Origin: Kitasatospora fiedleri
GTDB lineage: Bacteria; Actinomycetota; Actinomycetes; Streptomycetales; Streptomycetaceae
Direction: 5' to 3'
DNA: 64,000 bases
Assembly: GCF_948472415.1 (NCBI RefSeq)
Contig: NZ_OX419519.1
Span: 6,663,001 to 6,727,000, forward strand
Numbering within the stretch: position 1 is the stretch's first letter; each line of letters opens with the position of its first letter. Positions 43,635-53,557 of the stretch are shown one piece after another. Both the position numbers and the translations under genes were made by a program. Under the pieces are notes generated by a model. The model ran no database searches and had not been told where the DNA came from. It was given only the letters and a program-made list of their open reading frames with translations.

Positions 43635-44110
43635 TGGGGCGTCAACAGACCGTGGGGGGAGGGAACGTGGCCGAACGAGGCGTGAACGCCCGGGACCGGG
43701 GCAGCATTTCGGTCATGGTTGCCATCACCGCCGTCAGCCTGGTGGCCGTGGTCGGCCTGGTGCTCGACTTCGGCGGCCAACTGCGCGCCGTGGAACGGGC
43801 CGACGCGCTCGCCCAGGAGGCCGCCCGGGTGGCCGGACAGCAACTCGACATCGCCCGGCTGCGCGCCGACGGCGGCTACCAGGTGGACGCGGCGCAGGCC
43901 GAGTCCGCCGCCCGGGCCTACCTCGACGGCCAGGGCGTCTCGGGCCGCGTCGACTTCCCCCGGTATCCCGACCTGAGCGAGATCAGCGTCACCGTCACCA
44001 GCACCTACCCGACCGCGCTGCTCGGCGTGATCGGCATCACCACACTCTCCGTGCAGGGGCACGGCAGGGCCACCCTGCTGCACGGCATCACGGAAGGGAC
44101 GACCGGCTGA
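43634..44110 (+). CDS. TadG-like / Tad secretion-associated protein
   Basis: A 158-residue membrane-anchored protein. DRGSISVMVAITAVSLVAVV (about 21-40) is the anchor; the external domain (LAQEAARVAGQQLDIARLRA) follows. The pattern is of the short TadG/RseP-like proteins closing streptomycete Tad operons. TGATG overlaps on both sides tie it to the operon. The GTG at codon 12 is an alternative start. Confidence 0.75.
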   Translation: MGRQQTVGGGNVAERGVNARDRGSISVMVAITAVSLVAVVGLVLDFGGQLRAVERADALAQEAARVAGQQLDIARLRADGGYQVDAAQAESAARAYLDGQGVSGRVDFPRYPDLSEISVTVTSTYPTALLGVIGITTLSVQGHGRATLLHGITEGTTG

Positions 44111-47100
44111 TGGCCGCGCGCGGAGCCGACGACCAGCACCGCAAGGGCCGCCGCACCCGGCGGCCGGACCGCCCCGCCCCCGCCGGTGGCGGCGGACGGC
44201 GCCCCGCCCCGGCCCCCGTCGGGCGGGGCGGGCGGCGAGGGCGGGGCGGCTCGGTGCTGGCCGCGCTCGGCGCGCTGCTGGCACTCGTCCTGCTGCTGGT
44301 CGCGGTGCCCGCCCTGCTCGGCTACGGCACGCTCGCCGTCGCTGCGGCCGGCGACCCGGTCCACGGCGACCTGCTGACCGCGCTCACCAGCCCCGACGAC
44401 GGCAGCCTGTTCCTGTGGCTGCTGGTGGGCGTCGGCTGGATCGGCTGGCTGTGCTTCCTGGTCTCCGTCCTGGTCGAGATCCCCGCCCAGCTGCGTGGCC
44501 GGGTCGCCCGCCGGATTCCCGCGTTCGGCTGGAGCCAGCGGATCGCGGCCGGCCTGGTCGGATCCGTCCTGGCCCTGCTCCCGGTCGCCGGATCGGCCTT
44601 CGCCGCCACCCCCGAACTCGCCCAACGCCCGGCCGCAGTCGCCCAGTTGAACGCCGCCCCGGCGTACGCCGCACTGCCCGCCGGAGCGCCCGCGGCCGCG
44701 CCCGCCGCCGACCCGCAGCAGCCGGTCTACACCGTCCGCGACGCCCGCCCCGCCGACAGCCTCTGGTCGATCGCCGAACGCCAACTCGGCTCCGGCGAAC
44801 GGTGGACCGAGATCGCCAAGCTCAACGCGGGCCGCCCGATGGACGGTTCGGGCACCCGCTTCGACGCCGACCGGCCGATCCAGCCCGGCTGGCAGCTGCT
44901 GATGCCCGCCGACGCCGCGCCCGACACCGGCCCGGCCGCCACCGCCCGCAGCACCACCGGCACCCCGCCCGCGCTCCCCGCCGCGCCCGCCGCGCCCGCG
45001 CACGGCAGCGTCACCGTGCACTCCGGCGACTCGCTCTCCGCGATCGCGCAGCGGGAGCTGGGCGACGGCGACCGCTGGCCCGAGCTGTTCGAGGCCAACA
45101 AGGGCGTCGCCGCCCCCGACGGCGAGAAGCTCACCGACCCGGACGTGCTCGCCCCCGGCATGGTGCTCACCGTGCCCGGCGCGGCCCAGGCCCCGGAGAG
45201 CCCGGCGCCGAGCGCGCCCGGTACGCCGAGTGTCCCGACCGCACCGAGCACGCCGAGCACGCCGAGCACGCCCGAGACCCCGGCGCCGGGCGCGTCGACC
45301 CCGCCCGGGTCGGAGGCCACCCCCGCGCCCGCGCAGCCGTCCGCCGCGCAGTCGCCCGCGCCGCAGGACTCCGCGTCCGCCACGAACCTGCCCGCCGTCC
45401 GCGAGCAGCACACCGCCGCCACCGGTGGCGACGACTACACCGTGGCGCTGGCGGCGTCCGGCCTCGGCGTGCTGATGGCCGCCGCGCTGATCACCCTGGT
45501 CGCCCGCCGCCGCACCGACCAGCAGCGGGCCCGCCGCCCCCGGCACCGGATCGCGCTGCCCTCGGCCGCCGCCGGCCGCTTCGAGGCGGAGCTGAAGGCC
45601 CGCCAGGACGAGCACGGCCTGGAACTGCTCAACCGCGCCCTGCGCACCCTGGGCCGCAACGCCGTCCGCGGCGAGAAGCGGCTGCCCGCCCTGGTCGCCG
45701 CCCGGGTCACCACCGTGGGCACCGTCGAACTGCACCTGGCCGCACCGGCCGTGCCGATCGCCCCGTTCCGGGCCGCGCACGCCCCGAACGTGTGGTGGTG
45801 CCCGACCGACTCCACCGAGCTGCTGTCCGCCGGGCAGGCCGCCAAGCACGCCGCCCCCTACCCGGCGCTGGTCACCCTCGGCGCCACCCCGGACGGCTCG
45901 ACCGTCCTCGCCGACCTGGAGACCGTCCGGCTGGTCCACCTCTCCGGACACCCCGAGGACGCCGAGGACGTGTTGCGCAGCCTGGCCGTCGAACTCGCCC
46001 ACAGCCCGCTCGCCGACCGCCTGCACCTGCACCTGGTCGGCATTGCCCCCGACCTGCCCACCGCCGGCCCCGCCGCCGACCGGGTGCACCACCACCCCAC
46101 CCTGGAGGCCGCGCTCGCCGCCCTCGGCCCGCGCACCGCCAAGGCCCGCGCCACCCTGATCGGCGCGAACGTCGGCAGCCCCCGCGAGGCCCGCAGCCGG
46201 GGCAGCGCGGACGAGGCGTGGCTGCCCGAGATCGTGCTGTCCGCGCAGCCGCCCACCGGCGGCGTGCCCGCCGAACTCGGCCGCCTGCTCGACGGCCGCC
46301 CCCGCACCTGCCTGGCCGTCCTCACCCGCGCCCCCGAGCGCGGCGCCGGCCCGGTCGCCCGCTGGACGCTCCCCGCCACCGGCCACGCCCCGCTGCCCGG
46401 CCTGCACCTCAGCGTCGAACTCCAGCGACTGAGCCGCGAGCAGTACGCCCAGCTCGGCGAACTCGTCCGCGCCTCCGGCGACTTCACCCAGCACCCGGCC
46501 CCGGAATGGACCCTCGACGGCCCGCACAACGGCCCCGAGGACGAGCAGGAACTCCCGCTGCCCGTCCCGCGCTGGCCACCGTCGGCGCCGCGATCGGCGC
46601 CGTCCCCGGCTCGCTCGGCCACGGCTCGGGCGACGGCTCGGCCGGTGACTTGGGCAACGGCTTGGGCAACGGCTTCGGCGGCGGCCTGCTGGGCGTCGGC
46701 CCCGGCCCGGCGGACCCGGACCCGGACACCGACCCGGGCGCGGGCGCGGGCGCGGGCACGGACACCGGCGGGCGGGCCGAGGGCACCCTCGACGCCCGCC
46801 TGATCGCCCTGCTCGGCGGCCCGACCGGCCCGGAGGCGAGCGCCGCGAGCGCCGTCGGCACCGCGGGCGCTCCGCCGAAGCCCAGCCTGGCCAAGCCGGT
46901 CGGGGGTGGCGGCAGCGGGGCGGGCGAGCGGTCGGACGGCGGCGAAGCGGCCGGGCCCCGGCTGCTGGCCCGGGTGGTGCCCACCGGCAGCAGCCCGTTC
47001 GCCGGACTGGTCCCGACCGCCCCCACCAACCCGTACGCGGTCGTCCCGGTGACGCCCGTCCAGCCCGCCGCGCTGCCGCCCGCCGCCGCCGCTGCGCCCG

Positions 47101-48397
47101 CCGTGCCCGCCGTGCCCGTCGAGCCGCGGCACGCCGCCAACGGCCAGGCCCGCAAGGTCACCACCCCGCCGCACGGCACGCCCGTCGACCCCCGGGTCGC
47201 CGCCGCGCTGCCGCAGGACGAACTCCCGCCCACGGCGCCGCCGTTCACCGCTCCCGTACCCGCTCCCGCGCCTGAGTCCGAGCCCGAGTTCGAGGCTGAA
47301 AGCGCCGCCGAAAGCACCGCCGAACTCGACCCCGCGTCCGATTCGGTGTCCGTACCCGTACCCGTACCCGTACCCGCGCCCGAGTCCGAGTCCGTCCCGG
47401 ACGGCGGCACCCGGTCCTTCGAACTCGCCGCCCCGTCGCCCCCGCCGTCCCGGTGCCCCCCGCCCCGGTGGACGCGCCGCCGGTGGTGCCCGAGCCGCTG
47501 CCCACCCACGACCAGGCGGCGGCGCCCGACCCGCGTTCCCCGGCCCGGCCGTCCGCCCGGCCCGGGAGCGGTCCGGCCCGCACCGACAGCGACGACCTGC
47601 TGGCGATCCTGCGCTCCCCGGAGGCCCACCACCTGCGCTCCGCGCCGCGCATCCGGGTGCTCGGGCCGGTGGACGTGCTCGGCGCGGCAGGCAGTGCCGA
47701 CCCGGCGGGCCGCCCCCGGCTGACCGAGCTCGCCGCGTACCTGGCACTGCGCCCGGGCAGTGAGCACACCACCGTCGACCGCGACATCCACCCGGGTGCC
47801 GCGCACCTCGACCCGCGGGCCACCGCCGAGCGGCTGGCCGAACCGCTGCCGGTCAAGATCGCCGCGCTGGCGGGCTGGCTGGGCACCTCCCCGGAGGGCC
47901 GCGACTACCTGGGCGGGCAGCCCGCCGACACGTACAGCCTGGCCCCGACCGTCACCTGCGACTGGGACGAGTTCCGCAGCCTGTACCGGCGCGGCATGCG
48001 CTCCACCTCCGCCACCGCCGACGCCGCCCTCGCGCACGCGCTGGCCCTGGTCCGGGGCGCCCCGTTCGCCGAGGCCCCGGCCGGGACGTACGCCTGGGCG
48101 GAGGCCGAACGCCAGGACATGCTGGCCGCGATCGTCGACACCGCGCACGAACTCGCCGCCCGCCGCCTCCAGTACGGCGACCACCGCACCGCCGAGGCCG
48201 CGATCTTCCGCGCCCTCGCCGTCGCCCCGGAGGTCGAACTCCTGCACCGCGACCTCTTCTACGCCTACGCCTCGGCCGGCGCCCGCGACCAGCTCGTCCG
48301 CTCCGTCAACCGCCTCGACGCCCTCAGCCGCCGCACCGGCCGCGACCTCGACCCGGACACCGTCGCCCTGCTCCGCGACCTCCTCACCGGCAGCTGA
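44110..48397 (+). CDS. LysM-BTAD membrane protein ending the Tad locus, two frameshifts
   Basis: About 1429 residues after correction. Order: basic N-terminus, three membrane helices (about 37-60, 97-120, 137-157), two LysM domains (about 205-255 and 298-355, e.g. VHSGDSLSAIAQRELGDGDR), a Pro/Ser/Thr linker, a further helix (VALAASGLGVLMAAALITLV, near 445), a cytoplasmic domain, a long disordered stretch, and a C-terminal bacterial transcriptional activation domain (TADAALAHALALVRGAPFAE). Single C losses at 46566-46568 and 47431-47434 break the frame. LysM binds peptidoglycan; BTAD is a helical module of SARP-type regulators. The combination suggests signal or scaffold function at the pilus. 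Proven role unknown. Confidence 0.8.
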
Positions 48398-48510
48398 CCC
48401 GCCCTCGCCCTCGCCCCCGCCCCCGCCCCCGCCCCGGGACGGGGGACCGCTACCGGGAGGGCAGTCCGCCGGCAGCTCCGGCGGCGGGGGAACAGTGGCG
48501 CTGCGGGGCG

Positions 48511-48990
48511 TCAGGTGCCGTCCGCGGCCGCGTCCAGGGCGGCGATGTCCAGTTTTCCCATGGTCAGCATCGCGGCGGTGGCCCGGCGGACGCGTTCCTG
48601 GTCGGGGTCGGTGAGCAGCTCGGTCATCCGGCGCGGCACGATCTGCCAGGACAGGCCGTAGCGGTCCTTCAGCCAGCCGCACGGGCCCGGCGCGCCGCCG
48701 TCGGCGGTCAGCAGCTCCCAGTAGCGGTCCACCTCGGCCTGGTCGGCGCAGTCGACCTGGAGCGAGACCGCCTCGTTGAAGCGGAACACCGGGCCGCCGT
48801 TCAGGGCCAGGAACTCCTGCCCGAACAGTTCGAAGGACACCAGCATCACGCTCCCGGCCTCGCCCGGCCCGGCCTCCGAGTAGCGCTGCACCTCGGTGAT
48901 CCGGCCGTGCTCGAACACCGTGGTGTAGAACTCGGCGGCCTGCTCGGCCTGGTCGTCGAACCACAGGAAAGTGGTGATCTTCTGCGCCAT
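48511..48990 (-). CDS. VOC-family (PhnB-like) protein
   Basis: A 159-residue glyoxalase-fold protein. ITTFLWFDDQAEQAAEFYTT, the conserved NGGPVFRFNEAVSLQVDCAD and CGWLKDRYGLSWQIVPR mark the PhnB/3-demethylubiquinone-methyltransferase-like group. Members often lack known activity. The ATG at MAQKIT is preferred because GGAGGA lies about 9 bases upstream. Confidence 0.85.
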   Translation of the reverse strand: MAQKITTFLWFDDQAEQAAEFYTTVFEHGRITEVQRYSEAGPGEAGSVMLVSFELFGQEFLALNGGPVFRFNEAVSLQVDCADQAEVDRYWELLTADGGAPGPCGWLKDRYGLSWQIVPRRMTELLTDPDQERVRRATAAMLTMGKLDIAALDAAADGT

Positions 48991-49156
48991 CGGAAGGGTC
49001 CTCCGTTCCCGGACGGTCACCCGGCCGTACGGCCGGGCCCCCTCGACGGTAGGGCGTGCCCGGCGCTTCCCGGCGGAGCCGCGCCCGGCCGTCCGGGGCG
49101 CGTCCGGGCGTGTTCAGGCGCGCCCGGACGTGCCCGGACGTGCCCGGGGTGCCAGC

Positions 49157-49956
49157 ATGGGTGGCATGACCTTCCCGGAGCCGCCGTTCCTGCCCACCGA
49201 CCATGACGATGAGCAGCAACGGGCCCTGGCCGCACCGCTGTTGGCGCGGTTCGCGGCCCGGCTGGCGGACGCCGGCCGGTGGACGCGCTGTGGGTGCACG
49301 GTTCGCTGGCGTGTGGCGACTACCGACACGGCCGCAGTGACCTCGACCTGGTCGCCGTGCTGCCCGCCGCGCCCGACGGGCCGGTGCGGGAGCGACTGGC
49401 CGCGCTGCACCGGGAGTTGGGCGCGCGGGAGCCCGGCGCGGCGAAGCTGCACTGCTCGTACCTGCCGCGCGAGGAGCTCGGCGACCCGGCCGCCGCGCAC
49501 TTCACCTTCGCCCAGGGCGAGCCGATGGAGCGCCCGGTCACGGTCATCGCCCGCCGCGAACTGCTGGACGCCGGAAAGGTGTTGGCGGGCGAGCGGCCCG
49601 GCGCGCTGCTGCCGCCGGTCACCGACGCCGCGCTGCACGCACACCTCCGGGCCGACCTGCGCGACTACTGGTACCCGGTCACCGCCCGCCCCGAGCCGTG
49701 GCGGCGCGACATCTGGGTGGACTTCGGCCCGGTCACCGCCGTCCGCGCCACCGTCGCGCTGCGCGAGGGCCGGCTGATCACCAAACGCGAGGCGATCGCC
49801 CGCCTGCCCGCCCTGGACGCCCCGCCCGGCCTGGCCGAGGACATCGCCGCCCGCCGCTACGGCGTCCCGCCGGTCCTCACCCCGGGGGAGCGCGCTCAAC
49901 GTGCCGAGCAGGCGCGGCTGTTCACCCGGCTGCTGATCGAACGGGCGCTGGGCTGA
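49157..49956 (+). CDS. Nucleotidyltransferase of the aminoglycoside adenylyltransferase type, frameshifted
   Basis: About 266 residues after correction. HGSLACGDYRHGRSDLDLVA is the G-S-x10-D-x-D motif of polymerase-beta-type transferases. A missing G at 49278-49279 separates the first 41 residues (TFPEPPFLPTDHDDEQQRAL) from the rest. C-terminal helices match AadA/ANT(9)-like proteins only loosely, so drug modification is not claimed. Either of two ATG codons (49157, 49166) may start it. Confidence 0.7.
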
Positions 49957-49993
49957 AGGGGGTTCGAGCGACGGGCGGTCCGGGCGCGGCGGG

Positions 49994-50557
49994 TCAGGTG
50001 GCGTCGGCGAACAGCGCGGTGAGGCGAGGCAGGCGGGCGGCGGTCTGTTCGGGCGTCCAGGTCGGTTCGGTGAACTCGGCGTTGCAGGGGCTGTCGTGGC
50101 CGACCGCCTCCAGCGCCTCCTCCAGGCCGTCCTCCTCGCCGGTGAGCTGCTCGTACGCCTCCTGGGCGCAGTAGTCGAGCAGTTCCCAGTCCGGGAAGTC
50201 GTCGTCGTCCCACCGCTCGTAGGGGAGGGCGGCCAGGCGCCGGAGGGCGGGGTGGTCGGCGAGGGCGTCCGGATCGTGGACGGCCAGGCGGTGGGCGTCG
50301 CGGCCGAGGCCGATCAACCAGGCGTGGAAGTACCAGAGGCCGTCGTCGCTGACCCAGCCGCGCTTCACCAGCCAGGCCAGCGCCAGCGTGCCCGCGGTGT
50401 CCAGCGGGGCGCGGGCCTCGTCCAGGCGGAGCTGGAACTCGAGCACCTCGGACAGCGGCAGCCCGGCGAGGCGCGCGGTCAACCGGTCGGCGCGCTCGCA
50501 GCCGGGGCCGCCCGTCGCGCTCGACTCCACCAGGTCCCAGAATCCGTCCGTGTCCAT
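49994..50557 (-). CDS. DUF4240 protein
   Basis: A 187-residue cytoplasmic protein. FWDLVESSATGG near the N-terminus and LWYFHAWLIGLGRDAHRLAV (about 76-95) followed by an acidic region (ERWDDDDFPDWELLDYCAQE) are typical. Function unknown in the family. The start chosen is the ATG at MDTDGF; MPGM three codons upstream is an alternative. Confidence 0.8.
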   Translation of the reverse strand: MDTDGFWDLVESSATGGPGCERADRLTARLAGLPLSEVLEFQLRLDEARAPLDTAGTLALAWLVKRGWVSDDGLWYFHAWLIGLGRDAHRLAVHDPDALADHPALRRLAALPYERWDDDDFPDWELLDYCAQEAYEQLTGEEDGLEEALEAVGHDSPCNAEFTEPTWTPEQTAARLPRLTALFADAT

Positions 50558-50735
50558 GCCGGGCATCCTGGCACCCGCCGGTGACAGGTCGCCCGCCGCG
50601 CCGGAAAGCGCCCGCCGCACGGGGAAGGGGAAGGGGAAGCGGCCGGGCCGCCGGTCGGCTTGACCTCAAGCGGGCTTGACGTCACAGGATGGGCGGCGGG
50701 CCGGAACGACCGGCCCGGGAGCGGGCGGAGGCGTG

Positions 50736-51692
50736 ATGCGTGCGGTGTGGCTGCGGGAGTTCGGCGGACCCGAGGTGCTGGTGGCGGGGGCCGCGCCCGA
50801 TCCGGTGCCGGGGGAGGGGCAGGCGCTGATCGCGGTCGCGCACGCCAACCTGACCTTCGTCGAGACCCAGTTCCGCGCCACCGGCCTCGGGCCGTTCACC
50901 GGCGCCCTCCCGATGGTCCCGGGCAACGGCGTCGGCGGCACCGTCACCGCCCTCGGGCCCGGCGCCGACCCGGCCTGGCGGGGACGGCGGGTGGTCTCCT
51001 CCACCGGGGGCAGCGGCGGGTACGCCGAACTCGCCGCCGTCCCCGCCGACGGACTGCACGCCGTCCCCGACGGCCTCGCCCTGGACGCCGCCACCGCACT
51101 GCTCGCCGACGGCCGCACCGCCCGCCTGCTGCTGGAGACCGCCGCGCCCGCCCCCGGCAGCCGGGTCCTGGTGACGGCCGCCGCCGGGGGCGTCGGCACC
51201 CTGCTGGTCCAACTCGCCACCGCCGCGGGCGCGCACGTCGTCGCCGCGGCCGGCGGACCCCGCAAACTCGCCCTCGCCGCCGAACTCGGCGCCGCCGAGA
51301 CCGTCGACTACCTGCGGCCCGACTGGACGGCCGCCACCGCCCCCGTCGACCTCGTCCTCGACGGCGTCGGCGGCACCCTCGGCCGGGCCGCCGCCGACCT
51401 GCTCCGCGACGGTGGGAAGCTGCTCAGCTACGGCCTGGCCAGCGGCAGTTGGACCGCCCTCCCGGACGCGGAGGTCGCCGCCCGCGCCCTCACCGTGCTC
51501 ACCCTGCGGCCCACCCCCGCGGGCATCCGCGCCGCCACCGCCCACGTCCTCGCCGAAGCCGCCGCGCACCGGCTGCGCCCCGTCATCGGCCGCCGCTTCC
51601 CGCTGGAACGCGCCGCCGACGCGCACCGCGCCATCGAGTCCCGCGACACCCTCGGCAAGACCCTGCTGGACGTCGCGCCCGGGGCCTCCTGA
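50736..51692 (+). CDS. Zinc-binding-dehydrogenase-like quinone oxidoreductase (MDR superfamily)
   Basis: A 318-residue medium-chain reductase. LREFGGPEVLVAGAAPDPVP at the N-terminus, PGNGVGGTVTALGPGADPAW, and the NADPH-binding AAAGGVGTLLVQLATAAGAH (about 148-167). The catalytic zinc Cys/His ligands are absent, as in quinone reductases. It reduces quinones or enones with NADPH in the cytoplasm. GGCGGAGGC precedes the ATG; a GTG one codon upstream is also possible. Confidence 0.85.
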   Translation: MRAVWLREFGGPEVLVAGAAPDPVPGEGQALIAVAHANLTFVETQFRATGLGPFTGALPMVPGNGVGGTVTALGPGADPAWRGRRVVSSTGGSGGYAELAAVPADGLHAVPDGLALDAATALLADGRTARLLLETAAPAPGSRVLVTAAAGGVGTLLVQLATAAGAHVVAAAGGPRKLALAAELGAAETVDYLRPDWTAATAPVDLVLDGVGGTLGRAAADLLRDGGKLLSYGLASGSWTALPDAEVAARALTVLTLRPTPAGIRAATAHVLAEAAAHRLRPVIGRRFPLERAADAHRAIESRDTLGKTLLDVAPGAS

Positions 51693-51748
51693 CCCGCCGC
51701 CCCGAAACCGGGTCGTGCCCGACGCGCCCGCGCCGCTAGCATCCCGGC

Positions 51749-52792
51749 ATGTCAGACCAGCCGACGTACCCTCCCCGGCCCCGGCCCGGCGACCGGATCG
51801 CGATCGTCTCCCCCGGCTTCGCCGGTCCGGGCGCCTTCCCGCTGCCGCACGAACTCGGACTGCGCCGCCTGCGCGAGGAGTTCGGCCTGGAACCGGTCGA
51901 GTACCCCACCACCCGCAGGCTCGGCGCCACCCCCGCCGAGCGCGCCGCCGACCTGCACGCCGCGTTCGCCGACCCGACGATCGCGGCCGTGATGGCCACC
52001 CTCGGCGGCGACGACCAGATCACCCTGGTCCCGCACCTCGACGCCGCGCTCCTGCGCGCCCACCCCAAGCCCTTCTTCGGCTACAGCGACAACACCAACC
52101 TGCTCGACTTCCTCCACCGCCAGGGCATCGTCGCCTACCACGGCGCCTCCGTCATGACCCAGCTCGGCCGCCCGCACGCCGTCCACCCGCTCACCGCGGC
52201 CTCGCTGCGCGCCGCCCTGTTCGAGGGCGGCGCGTACGAACTCACCGCCGCCACCGACACCAGCACCGTGCAGGGCCGCTGGGAGGACCCGGCCACCTTC
52301 GACCGCGCCCCCGCCGGCGAACCCGCCACCGGCTGGCGCTGGCACCGCCCCGACCGGGTCGTCGAGGGCACCAGTTGGGGCGGCAACCTGGAGATCCTGC
52401 ACTGGATGGCCGCCGCGGACCGGCTGCGCCCCGCCGCCGAGTACGCCGGCCGCGTGCTCTTCCTGGAGACCTCCGAGGAACTGCCCAGCGCCACCGAGGT
52501 GTTCCGGATGCTGCGCAACCTCGGCGAACGCGGCCTGCTGCGCCAGTTCCCCGCCCTGCTGGTCGGCCGCGCCATGGCCTGGAGCTTCGACCACCCGCAC
52601 GACGCCGAGGCCCGCGCCCGCTACCGCGCCGACCAGCACGCCGCCGTCCTGCGCGCCCTGGACGCCTACGCCCCCGGGACGATGGCCGTCCTCGACGTCG
52701 ACCTCGGCCACACCGAACCGCAGCTCGTCATCCCCTACGGCGGCCTGATCCGGGTCGACGGCCCGGCCCGCAGGATCACCGTCACCTACTGA
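51749..52792 (+). CDS. S66-family LD-carboxypeptidase / MccF-like serine peptidase
   Basis: A 347-residue peptidase. GDRIAIVSPGFAG at the start, MATLGGDDQITLVPHLD, the Ser nucleophile in GYSDNTNLL (about 112-120), VEGTSWGGNLEIL with catalytic Glu (about 207), and a His in DLGHTEPQLVIPYGG. The family trims peptidoglycan tetrapeptides or inactivates microcin-C-type acyl-sulfamoyl adenylates. The Ala/Thr details near the loop look closer to MccF-like members. It starts 57 bases after the oxidoreductase. Confidence 0.85.
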   Translation: MSDQPTYPPRPRPGDRIAIVSPGFAGPGAFPLPHELGLRRLREEFGLEPVEYPTTRRLGATPAERAADLHAAFADPTIAAVMATLGGDDQITLVPHLDAALLRAHPKPFFGYSDNTNLLDFLHRQGIVAYHGASVMTQLGRPHAVHPLTAASLRAALFEGGAYELTAATDTSTVQGRWEDPATFDRAPAGEPATGWRWHRPDRVVEGTSWGGNLEILHWMAAADRLRPAAEYAGRVLFLETSEELPSATEVFRMLRNLGERGLLRQFPALLVGRAMAWSFDHPHDAEARARYRADQHAAVLRALDAYAPGTMAVLDVDLGHTEPQLVIPYGGLIRVDGPARRITVTY

Positions 52793-52846
52793 CCGCCACC
52801 CGCCGCCGCTCGGCCCGATGCCGTTCTCCGGAAAGGGAGTCGAGCG

Positions 52847-53311
52847 TCAGTAGGAGCCGCCGACGTGCCAGTCGCCGTTCGGCTCCGGGTCGGGCGCCAG
52901 GCCCAGGTGCAGGGTGACGGCGGCGGTCGTGAGCAGCGCCAGCGCCAGCACCACGACGGCTACCAGCAGGGCCGCCGTCCCGTCGGACCGGTCCGCGTGC
53001 AGTGCCCGGGAGGGTCTCCGGGGCCGGTAGCGGACCGTCAGGACGTCGCCCGCGACCAGGTCGCGGGCCCGCAGGTGGGCGCGGTGCGCGGTGCCGTCGG
53101 GCGTGCGGAACTCGACGATCGCCCGGCGCACGGACGGCCGGTCGTCACGGCGCTCCTGCACGTACGTCTCCAGGCAGCGGGCCTCGGCGGTCGTCCCCTC
53201 GGCGGCCCACCGTCGCCGCAGCAGCAGCGCGCCGGGGAGGCCGGCCCCCAGCAGGGCTAGCCCGCCCGTGCCCGTGACCAGCCCCGCCACCAGCATCGCC
53301 CGGTACGCCAT
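52847..53311 (-). CDS. DUF3592 membrane protein
   Basis: A 154-residue protein with two membrane helices (about 5-30 and 107-135) around a beta-rich loop (TYVQERRDDRPSVRRAIVEF RTPDG... LTVRYRPRRPS) characteristic of DUF3592. The family is of unknown function. ATG start, convergent with the S66 gene. Confidence 0.75.
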   Translation of the reverse strand: MAYRAMLVAGLVTGTGGLALLGAGLPGALLLRRRWAAEGTTAEARCLETYVQERRDDRPSVRRAIVEFRTPDGTAHRAHLRARDLVAGDVLTVRYRPRRPSRALHADRSDGTAALLVAVVVLALALLTTAAVTLHLGLAPDPEPNGDWHVGGSY

Positions 53312-53557
53312 GGTGTTCCGTCCTCCGGCTTCCGCTTCCGCCGCCGTTCCCGATCCGGCTCCGGGCGCGCGGACCGGCACCGGAGTCGCCCCAGTGTCCA
53401 ACCGGTGATCGTCCGCGCCAAGGGGCGCCCGGCGGTCGGGACGATCCCGTGACGGGGCGGCGACCCGGCCGGGACGGACCGGACCCGCCGTCAACCCTCC
53501 CGGGGCCCGGCCTGGCCCGGCCGCCCGCGGACCACGTATCGTGGCCGGGATCGAAGC

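Noticed and set aside
43634..48397. Biosynthetic gene cluster regulator (SARP) because of the BTAD domain
   Set aside because: The N-terminal DNA-binding domain of SARPs is absent, and the gene is coupled to Tad pilus genes.
46484..49219. A 911-codon minus-strand frame
   Set aside because: Gly/Ala/Arg-rich without domain pattern, antisense to the LysM-BTAD gene and fused to the VOC gene region in the wrong frame.
49157..49956. Aminoglycoside resistance gene
   Set aside because: Only the general nucleotidyltransferase motif is visible; no specific drug-modifying subfamily features, and the frame is broken.
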